From Bradyrhizobium sp. (GTDB taxonomy: Bacteria > Pseudomonadota > Alphaproteobacteria > Rhizobiales > Xanthobacteraceae), in assembly GCA_028290165.1 (NCBI GenBank), contig JAQGKJ010000744.1, forward strand, positions 1 through 6,172: a DNA stretch of 6,172 bases. The letters are read 5' to 3'. The translations under genes and the position numbers were made by a program. The notes below the pieces were generated by a model, which had not been told where the DNA came from, did not search any database, and saw nothing but the letters and a program-made list of their open reading frames with translations. Shown piece after piece: positions 1 to 5,590 of this stretch; the stretch's first letter is position 1, and each line of letters opens with the position of its first letter.

Positions 1-121
1 CGCCGTCGTGGAAGCCATGTCTCAGACCAGCGAGGTCCGGTGGCTCAGCGCCAAGGAAGCCTCGGCGATGAACCTCATCACTGATCCCGTCGGAAAGCCC
101 TCAGCGGCCGCCGCCCGTTAA
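1..121 (+). CDS. 3' end of an unidentified protein gene (5' truncated by window)
   Basis: Reading from base 2, an open frame of 39 codons runs to TAA at 119-121. It contains the stretch SEVRWLSAKEASAMNLITD and then a low-complexity tail ending SAAAAR. The pattern Trp-Leu-Ser-x-x-Glu-Ala-x-x-x-x-Leu-Ile-Thr-Asp resembles the end of the core fold in ClpP/crotonase-superfamily proteins, where a 'WLTxxEAxxLGLxTD'-like segment is common. COG3904-type predicted periplasmic proteins of alphaproteobacteria end in a similar way. That family assignment is inference from a short tail, and the active-site region lies outside the window. The frame is believable because it has normal coding composition and lies on the same strand as the downstream genes. 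A 191-nt gap separates it from the transporter gene, so it is probably not in the same tight operon. No convincing rho-independent terminator follows it; the A7 run at 166-172 is not preceded by a clean stem on this strand. Confidence 0.55.
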   Translation, partial: AVVEAMSQTSEVRWLSAKEASAMNLITDPVGKPSAAAAR

Positions 122-312
122 TCTGAATTATTCACCACATCGGAAATTGCGCGGCGGCCGGCGTCAAAAAAAGCGCTGACCCGCGGATTCTTTAGTCCCT
201 CCCGTGGACGATTTCGGTTATGCAGGGGCGCGGCGATTGAACCGCGTTCCCTAAGAAACCAGGCCATGAGCGGTTTCGGCCAGCTTCAAGGCAAAATCCG
301 AAGCAAACGCGC

Positions 313-1239
313 GTGCAACTTTACCTTCCGATCGCCGATCTGCCGGTCAATGTTTTTCTCATCCTTGCGATGGGCGCGGCGGTCGGCTTCGTGTCCGGCA
401 TGTTCGGCATCGGCGGCGGGTTCTTGATGACGCCGTTGTTGATCTTTGTCGGCATCGCGCCCGCGGTCGCGGTCGCTTCCGTCGCCAGCCATATCGCGGC
501 GTCGTCGTTTTCCGGCGCCCTGTCTTATTGGCGCCGCCGCGCCATCGATCCGGCGCTGGCGCTGGTGCTGTTATGCGGCGGGACCGTCGGCACCGCGCTC
601 GGCGTCTGGACCTTCACGTATTTGCGGTCGCTCGGCCAGCTCGACCTGATGATTGCGCTGTCTTACGTCGTGCTGTTGACCACGGTGGGCGGCTTGATGT
701 TCTGGGAGGGTTTGCGCGCGATCCTGCGGCTCCACCGCGGCATCGCGGTATCGATGCGCCGCTCGGGCAGCCATGGCTGGATCCATGGCCTGCCGCTGAA
801 GATGCGCTTCAAGCGCTCCAAGATCTATCTGTCGGTGATTCCGATCGTTATCGTTGGCGTGCTGATCGGCTTTATCGGCGCGGTGATGGGCATCGGCGGC
901 GGCTTCATCCTGGTCCCGATCATGATCTATGTGCTGCGGGTGCCGACCTCCACCGTGATCGGCACCTCGATGGTGCTCACGCTGGTCACCATGGTGTTCG
1001 CCACCATGCTGCACGCGGTCACCAACCACCTCGTCGATGCCGTGCTGGCGCTGATCCTGATGGTCGGCGGTGTGACCGGGGCGCAGTTCGGCGCCCGCGC
1101 GGGGCAGAAGATTCGCGGCGAACACCTGCGGTTGTTGCTGGGGCTATTGATCCTCGCGGTCGGAATCCGCTTCATGATCGAACTGGTGATCCGTCCCGAC
1201 GATCTCTTCACCATCCGGGAAACCGGAGGCACCGGATGA
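313..1239 (+). CDS. TauE/SafE-family membrane anion (sulfite/organosulfur) exporter
   Basis: A 308-residue polytopic membrane protein of the TauE/SafE family (PF01925, formerly DUF81). These are inner-membrane permeases that in characterised members export sulfite, sulfoacetate or related anions. The two internally duplicated halves typical of the family are visible. Repeat 1 at residues 25-43 has the core GMFGIGGGFLMTPLL, and repeat 2 at residues 186-204 has AVMGIGGGFILVPIM. Each Gly-Ile-Gly-Gly-Gly-Phe motif sits at the start of a membrane segment. About eight hydrophobic stretches are present (around 14-34, 39-60, 83-104, 113-133, 174-200, 203-232, 240-262 and 271-293), with a basic cytoplasmic loop at about 139-170. 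The GTG at 313 is chosen because the frame has a stop at 238-240 and no other start codon between it and 313. The next in-frame ATG (370) would remove the N-terminal segment, and neither start has a good Shine-Dalgarno. The stop overlaps the start of the next gene as ATGA, which indicates an operon. The family is clear, but the substrate cannot be read from sequence. Confidence 0.93.
   Translation: MQLYLPIADLPVNVFLILAMGAAVGFVSGMFGIGGGFLMTPLLIFVGIAPAVAVASVASHIAASSFSGALSYWRRRAIDPALALVLLCGGTVGTALGVWTFTYLRSLGQLDLMIALSYVVLLTTVGGLMFWEGLRAILRLHRGIAVSMRRSGSHGWIHGLPLKMRFKRSKIYLSVIPIVIVGVLIGFIGAVMGIGGGFILVPIMIYVLRVPTSTVIGTSMVLTLVTMVFATMLHAVTNHLVDAVLALILMVGGVTGAQFGARAGQKIRGEHLRLLLGLLILAVGIRFMIELVIRPDDLFTIRETGGTG
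1225..1229 (+). promoter_or_regulatory. Shine-Dalgarno GGAGG for the TIGR02186-family gene
   Basis: GGAGG lies six bases upstream of the ATG at 1236, inside the last codons of the transporter gene. It fixes the start of the downstream gene within a much longer open frame in the same phase. Together with the ATGA stop/start overlap it implies translational coupling of the two proteins. Confidence 0.75.
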
Positions 1240-2027
1240 TCGCACGTCCTTCATTCGTGGTTTTAGGTGCGGTCATGGTGCTGGGCATGACGTTCGCCGC
1301 ATCGCCGTCGCGCGCGGAGCGGCTGATCGTGTCAGTCTCGAACCACCGGGTGACGGTGACGCCGAACTATTCCGGCGAAGAGCTGGTGCTGTTCGGCTCG
1401 GTCGAAAAGGACGGATCAACACCTGCGACCCGCACCAACTACGATCTCGTCGTCACCGTCGCCGGCCCGCGCGCGGACATGGTGACGCGGCGCAAAGAAC
1501 GCAAATTCGGCATCTGGATCAACACCGACTACCGGCAGTTCCTGCAAGTGCCGACGTATCTGGCGTTGTTCGCCAACCGGCCGTTCGACGCCATCGCCTC
1601 GCCCGAAGTGCAGCGCCGCCAGCAGCTCGGCCTCAATAATGTGCTGCTCACCCAGCGCGTCGGGCCCGACTATGCCGACGTCGTGCCGAACGATGCGTTC
1701 CGCAGCGCCTTCGTTCGGCTGCGCTCCGAGCACGGCCTCTATCGCGAGGCGACCTCGGCGGTGACGTTTTTGACGCCGACGTTGTTCCGCACCGGCATTC
1801 CGCTTCCGGCCGAGGTGCCGATCGGGACCTATGACGTCGAGATAAAACTGTTCTCCGATGGCGCGCTGGTGACGCGGACCGAAACCGCGTTCGAAATCGT
1901 AAAAGTCGGTTTCGAACAGTTCGTCGCCACCACCGCCCGCCAGAACGGTTTTACCTACGGGCTGGTCACGGCGTTCATGGCGCTGATGACGGGGTGGATG
2001 GCCTCGATCGTGTTCAGGAAGGATTGA
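1236..2027 (+). CDS. TIGR02186/Alph_Pro_TM-family periplasmic protein with C-terminal membrane anchor
   Basis: A 263-residue protein that I recognise as the alphaproteobacterial family TIGR02186 (Pfam Alph_Pro_TM), whose function is not established. Residues 1-27 form a Sec signal peptide: a short basic N-terminus, the hydrophobic core FVVLGAVMVLGMTF, and a likely cleavage after the Ala of SPSRA. Residues about 28-237 would be a periplasmic, beta-rich domain (for example LIVSVSNHRVTVTPNYSGEE and VPIGTYDVEIKLFSDG). It is followed by one transmembrane helix at about 238-260 and the basic tail RKD, which fits an N-out/C-in single-pass topology. The start is set by GGAGG at 1225-1229 and by the signal peptide. 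The frame stays open far upstream to 528, but that stretch is out-of-frame transporter sequence. The ATGA overlap with the TauE/SafE gene suggests a subunit or accessory partner of that exporter, which matches my recollection that the two families are often neighbours in alphaproteobacteria. The partnership is inference. Confidence 0.88.
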   Translation: MIARPSFVVLGAVMVLGMTFAASPSRAERLIVSVSNHRVTVTPNYSGEELVLFGSVEKDGSTPATRTNYDLVVTVAGPRADMVTRRKERKFGIWINTDYRQFLQVPTYLALFANRPFDAIASPEVQRRQQLGLNNVLLTQRVGPDYADVVPNDAFRSAFVRLRSEHGLYREATSAVTFLTPTLFRTGIPLPAEVPIGTYDVEIKLFSDGALVTRTETAFEIVKVGFEQFVATTARQNGFTYGLVTAFMALMTGWMASIVFRKD

Positions 2028-2085
2028 TTACCTGATAGCGAGCGGTGCTTTTGCGACGTCTTGAACCAGCGGCAGTGATAAAGCT

Positions 2086-2097
2086 CCCCCGCGGGGG
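2086..2097. promoter_or_regulatory. Perfect 12-bp palindrome CCCCCGCGGGGG upstream of the cyclase gene
   Basis: The 121-nt gap between the transporter operon and the cyclase gene contains a perfect 12-bp GC palindrome. It ends 51 bp before the cyclase start codon. It could be a protein-binding site or a short hairpin that terminates or attenuates transcription. A T-rich tract does not follow it (only TT), so an intrinsic terminator is unlikely. A weak promoter-like pair, TTGCGA at 2051-2056 and TGATAA at 2076-2081, lies just upstream, but its spacing and match are poor and I do not claim it. Chance is possible in DNA this GC-rich. Confidence 0.25.
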
Positions 2098-2148
2098 TTC
2101 TGAATATGCCAGACTGGGCATCGCGAATGGTGCTGGGGAAACAACGGC

Positions 2149-5100
2149 ATGAGCGATCTTCGCGACTGGTTGGGCCGGAACGGGCTTGAGCAATATGCCG
2201 AAATATTCGAGGCGAACGATATCGCCCTCGACATCCTGGCGGAACTGAGCGAGCGCGATTTCGAACAGCTCGGTCTGTCGCTGGGGAATCGCCGGCGGCT
2301 GATGAAGGCGATTGCCGGTCGCGGCGCCGAGGCGGCCCAATCGAAGCCTTCCAACCAAACCGCAGCTTCGGGTGACGCGGAGCGGCGTCAGGTTACGGTG
2401 CTGTTCGCCGATATGGTCGGCTCAACCGCGCTATCAGGCAAAGTCGATCCCGAACTGCTCGGGGGTCTGATCCGGCGCTATCAGGACGCGGTCGCAGGTG
2501 CGATCGGGCGATATGGCGGTTTTGTCGCCAAGTTCATGGGTGACGGCGTTCTGGCTTATTTCGGTTTTCCCCTTGCCTACGAGGATGCGGCGGAACGCGC
2601 AGTGCGCGCCGCGATCGGCATCCTGGCGGAAGTCGGCGGCATCGAATTGCCGGACAATACGCGGGTACAGGCACGGGTAGGCATCGCCACCGGCCTCGTC
2701 GTGGTCGGAGAAATCATCGGGACCGGCACCGCGCAGGAGCGCACCATCGTTGGTGAAACTCCCAATCTCGCCGCGCGGCTGCAGGCGCTTGCCGGGCCCG
2801 ATACCATTCTCGTCAGTGAGGCGACCCAGAATTTGCTGGGCGGGCTGTTTGAACTCGAACGCACCGGAGAACATGAATTGAAAGGGTTCGCCCGCCCGGT
2901 GCCCGCCTGGCGCGTGCGATGCGAAGCCTCGGTCGAAAGTCGGTTTGCCGCGATCCGCACCGCTGGCAATTTGCCGCTCATTGGCCGCGCGCACGAAACG
3001 GGATTGATGCTCGAACGCTGGCATCTGGCGCGGCAGGGCGAGGGCCAGATCGTGACCGTGGTCGGCGAAGCAGGGATCGGGAAATCGCGGTCGATCGAGG
3101 CGCTGCAGGCGGCACTTGCCAAGGAGCCGCATGTACGGATCTATTTGCAATGCTCGCCCTATCACAGCGACAGCGCGCTTTATCCGGTGATCCAGTATCT
3201 TGGTCGCGCGGCCGGCTTTGCCGCACCGGACACGCCGGGCGCTAGAATCGAGAAACTGGACGTCCTGTTGGCGCAGCGAACGGCTTCGGACGCAGCTGCG
3301 CTTCCGCTATTGGCCGAGCTGTTGTCGATCCCGCTGGCAGCGGCAGAGCCGTCGGCCCAAACGCCGGCTCAACGCAAGGCATCGACACTGGCCCTCATCG
3401 TCGAGGTGTTCCTTCGCATGGGCGACAGCGATCCGGTCCTCATCGTGCTGGAAGACGCGCACTGGATCGACGCCACCACGCTGGAAATGATGATGCGTCT
3501 GACCGACAGCCTCGGCAAGGCGCGGACGCTTGCGCTGGTGACCGCGCGGCCGGATTTCGCGCCGCCATGGCTGGCGCGGCCGCAGGCGACCCTGTTGACA
3601 CTCGGCCGGCTCGGACGCCAGGAGTGCACGCAACTGGCCATCAGTGTCGCCGCCGCGCACGGTCTATCGGTGGAGACGGTCGCAGCGATCGTCGCCAAAA
3701 CCGACGGCGTCCCCCTGTTCGTCGAGGAGTTGACCAGGAGCGTCATCGAATCGGCAGGCGAAGACAGCGCCGTGCCGGCGACACTCAAGGATTCGCTGAT
3801 GGCCCGCCTCGACCGCCTTGGCGAAGCGCGCGAAATAGCCCAGATCGCCGCCGTCATCGGCCGGCAGTTCACGTTCTTGCTGCTCGAGGCGGTGACCCTG
3901 AGGGGTGCCGGCGAACTTGAGGCCACGCTGGTGAAGCTCGTTGCGGCAGGAATTGTTTTCCCCGAGGAGCGCGGCCTGGAACGCAGCTTCAGTTTCAAGC
4001 ATGCGTTGGTGCGCGATGCCGCCTATGAGAGCCTGCTTTTGGCGCGGCGGCGCGAATGGCACGAACGCATTGCGCACGCACTTCAGGAACATTTCGCCGA
4101 CATTGCCGCGAGCGAGCCCGGTCTGCTCGCGCATCATTTCGGCGAGGCAGGCCTTTTGGTGCCGGCTTGCGATTATCGCATGCGCGCCGGCGATCAGGCC
4201 GTGAGCCGGTCGGCCTATCCGGAGGCGATCGCGCATTTCTCGGCGGGTATCAAGCTGGCGGAAGGCCTGCCGACGCAAGATGGAATGTGCCGACGACTGG
4301 ATTTTCTGCTCAAGCTCGGCTCGTCCGCGGTCGTTGCACGTGGCCTGCAGAGCGTGGACATGGCGGATGCCTATACCCGGGCCAGCGAAATCGCCGAGAA
4401 ACTGGGCGATGGCACCAAATTATTCCAGGCCAAATGGGGCCTGTGGATCAATGCCAATCTCCGGCGCAAGAGCGCGCTTGCACGGGAGCGGGCCAGTGAG
4501 CTCGTGATGCTCGCGCAACACTCCGGCGATGGCGACCTGTTGCTCGAAGCGCACCATTGCCGGTGGTCGACGGCCTTTTTCCAGGGCGACGTCATGGGCG
4601 GACTGGACGGTTGCCGGAACGGTATCGAGCTCTACGACATGGCGCGCCACCGGCACCTCGGTCATCACTTCGGCGGTCACGATCCCGGCGTTTGCGCGCA
4701 TACGCAGTGCGGCAACTCACTTCAGCTGGCGGGCGATGGGCAACAGGCCAGGAAAAACCTCGCGCAGGCGATCACCCTCGCCGAAATGCTCGATCATCCC
4801 AACAGCCTCGCTCACGGGCTCCATAATTGCGGCATATGCCACCAGCTTGGGGCCGATCGCGATGCCACGTTCGCGGCGGCGCATCGCGCGGCTGCGCTGG
4901 CGGAAAAATTTGGCTTGCCGCCATGGCGCGCGGGCAGCCTGGTGCTTGCCGGCTGGGCGACCGCGATCGGCGCAGGCGTCGCCGACGCCGCGCGGCTGAT
5001 CGATGCCGAGATCGACAATGCAACAAGGGCCGGTCCACTGCCGCAATATTATCTCGGCTTGGCTGCCGAAGTCCTGTTGGCCGCCGGCCGACCGGCCGAC

Positions 5101-5325
5101 GGTCTTGCGCATCTCGATCGCGCGATCGCCGGAATCGACGAACCTGGCATCGGGTTTTATTTGCCGGAAATTTATCGCTTGCGCGGCGCGTGTTTGCTGG
5201 CGCTTAGCCGCGACAACAAGGACGAGGCGCGGTCGGACTTCGCGACCGCTCTCGACATTGCCCGGCGCCAGGGCGCCATCATCTTCGAGCGCCGCGCCGA
5301 GGCGTCCCTTTCCGAACTCGGTTAA
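2149..5325 (+). CDS. SAM - class III adenylate cyclase - STAND ATPase - TPR multidomain signalling protein
   Basis: A 1058-residue cytoplasmic protein predicted to make cAMP from ATP. Residues 1-58 form a SAM domain (LRDWLGRNGLEQYAEIF, ending in RRRLMKAIAG), probably for oligomerisation. Residues about 78-257 are a class III cyclase homology domain. The metal-binding Asp residues are D88 (FADMVGST) and D132 (FMGDGV). The purine-specifying pair is K128 and T199, and the transition-state pair is N206 and R210 (PNLAAR). Every catalytic position is filled, so one chain could form an active homodimer. Lys with Thr, not Asp, is the class IIIb signature. Residues about 275-530 are a P-loop ATPase with Walker A GEAGIGKS (306-313), a Walker B-like VLIVLEDAHWID (430-441), the TARPDF segment (465-470) and the family motif GVPLFVEELT (520-529). 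Residues about 543-650 look like a winged-helix or linker region. Residues about 655-1058 are TPR-like helical repeats. The ATG at 2149 has GGGGAA eight bases upstream. No partner gene is adjacent. The domain calls are secure; the cAMP product and the stimulus are inferred. Confidence 0.95.
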   Translation: MSDLRDWLGRNGLEQYAEIFEANDIALDILAELSERDFEQLGLSLGNRRRLMKAIAGRGAEAAQSKPSNQTAASGDAERRQVTVLFADMVGSTALSGKVDPELLGGLIRRYQDAVAGAIGRYGGFVAKFMGDGVLAYFGFPLAYEDAAERAVRAAIGILAEVGGIELPDNTRVQARVGIATGLVVVGEIIGTGTAQERTIVGETPNLAARLQALAGPDTILVSEATQNLLGGLFELERTGEHELKGFARPVPAWRVRCEASVESRFAAIRTAGNLPLIGRAHETGLMLERWHLARQGEGQIVTVVGEAGIGKSRSIEALQAALAKEPHVRIYLQCSPYHSDSALYPVIQYLGRAAGFAAPDTPGARIEKLDVLLAQRTASDAAALPLLAELLSIPLAAAEPSAQTPAQRKASTLALIVEVFLRMGDSDPVLIVLEDAHWIDATTLEMMMRLTDSLGKARTLALVTARPDFAPPWLARPQATLLTLGRLGRQECTQLAISVAAAHGLSVETVAAIVAKTDGVPLFVEELTRSVIESAGEDSAVPATLKDSLMARLDRLGEAREIAQIAAVIGRQFTFLLLEAVTLRGAGELEATLVKLVAAGIVFPEERGLERSFSFKHALVRDAAYESLLLARRREWHERIAHALQEHFADIAASEPGLLAHHFGEAGLLVPACDYRMRAGDQAVSRSAYPEAIAHFSAGIKLAEGLPTQDGMCRRLDFLLKLGSSAVVARGLQSVDMADAYTRASEIAEKLGDGTKLFQAKWGLWINANLRRKSALARERASELVMLAQHSGDGDLLLEAHHCRWSTAFFQGDVMGGLDGCRNGIELYDMARHRHLGHHFGGHDPGVCAHTQCGNSLQLAGDGQQARKNLAQAITLAEMLDHPNSLAHGLHNCGICHQLGADRDATFAAAHRAAALAEKFGLPPWRAGSLVLAGWATAIGAGVADAARLIDAEIDNATRAGPLPQYYLGLAAEVLLAAGRPADGLAHLDRAIAGIDEPGIGFYLPEIYRLRGACLLALSRDNKDEARSDFATALDIARRQGAIIFERRAEASLSELG

Positions 5326-5326
5326 G

Positions 5327-5338
5327 CGCCGTACGGCG
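5327..5338. terminator. Perfect palindrome CGCCGTACGGCG directly after the cyclase stop
   Basis: A 12-bp perfect palindrome begins one base after the TAA of the cyclase gene. Folded with a four-base loop, it gives only a 4-bp stem, and only a GGTTC stretch follows with no U tract. It may mark the transcript end or be a chance GC palindrome. I rate it as a weak terminator candidate. Confidence 0.2.
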
Positions 5339-5436
5339 GTTCAATGTCGGTGGCGGCCGGGCTCCACGCTGCGGCTGGCCGAGTTCTGCAACAATGTGCA
5401 GGCGAAGGCGGCGCAACACCCGGCTCTCCTCGCGGC
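5339..5436. other. Unassigned spacer between cyclase gene and repeat element
   Basis: About 100 bases with no gene I can support. The frame that starts at the codon at 5351 could encode RLAEFCNNVQAKAAQHPALL-like sequence (a segment at roughly 5372-5431). It looks less random than the neighbouring shadow frames, but it has no start or ribosome-binding site of its own and stops inside the following repeat at 5450-5452. It may be a gene remnant or chance. Confidence 0.3.
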
Positions 5437-5554
5437 GTCATTGCGAGCGTAAGCAAAGCAATCCATTTCTCCGCTTGTTGAGGCATGGATTGCTTCCGCC
5501 TTTGCTCGCAGAGCTTCGGCGGACGCGGTCGTCGCTACTGCTCCTCGCAATGAC
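5437..5554. repeat. 118-bp palindromic intergenic repeat (GTCATTGCGAG ends)
   Basis: The element is bounded by perfect 11-bp inverted repeats: GTCATTGCGAG at 5437-5447 and CTCGCAATGAC at 5544-5554. Inside, a second perfect 11-bp inverted repeat, AAGCAATCCAT (5456-5466) with ATGGATTGCTT (5485-5495), encloses an 18-nt loop. TTTGCTCGC at 5501-5509 can also pair back to the GCGAGC and GCAAA segments near the left end, so the whole element folds as a branched palindrome. I recall highly similar 'TCATTGCGAGC...AAGCAATCC' sequences as abundant intergenic repeats in Bradyrhizobium and relatives, where they are often miscalled as short proteins. No transposase is present, so it would be a non-autonomous, MITE- or REP/BIME-like element. 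I do not see a confident target-site duplication. Confidence 0.85.
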
Positions 5555-5590
5555 CGGCTGAAACGTCGTATTCAAATTTCAAACAGCGAG

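Noticed and set aside
122..312. tRNA, small RNA or terminator in the gap before the transporter gene.
   Set aside because: I found no cloverleaf, no GC stem followed by T run on the + strand, and only weak short inverted repeats such as CGCGG/CCGCG at 229-246.
571..1125. Antisense open frame of 184 codons across the transporter gene.
   Set aside because: It is a GC-driven shadow: His/Gln/Asp-rich translation, no recognisable domain, and opposite a well-supported gene.
528..1235. Upstream extension of the TIGR02186-family frame, giving a 499-residue protein.
   Set aside because: It lies in another frame over the clear transporter gene, its translation is Arg/Asp/His-rich shadow sequence, and the GGAGG site plus signal peptide place the true start at 1236.
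2434..3165. Antisense open frame of 243 codons across the cyclase gene.
   Set aside because: It has no domain signal and lies opposite the catalytic cyclase domain, whose motifs are intact on the + strand.
4828..4842. CGICH as a c-type haem-binding motif.
   Set aside because: The protein has no signal peptide and is cytoplasmic, where covalent c-haem attachment does not occur. The motif lies in a helical repeat region.
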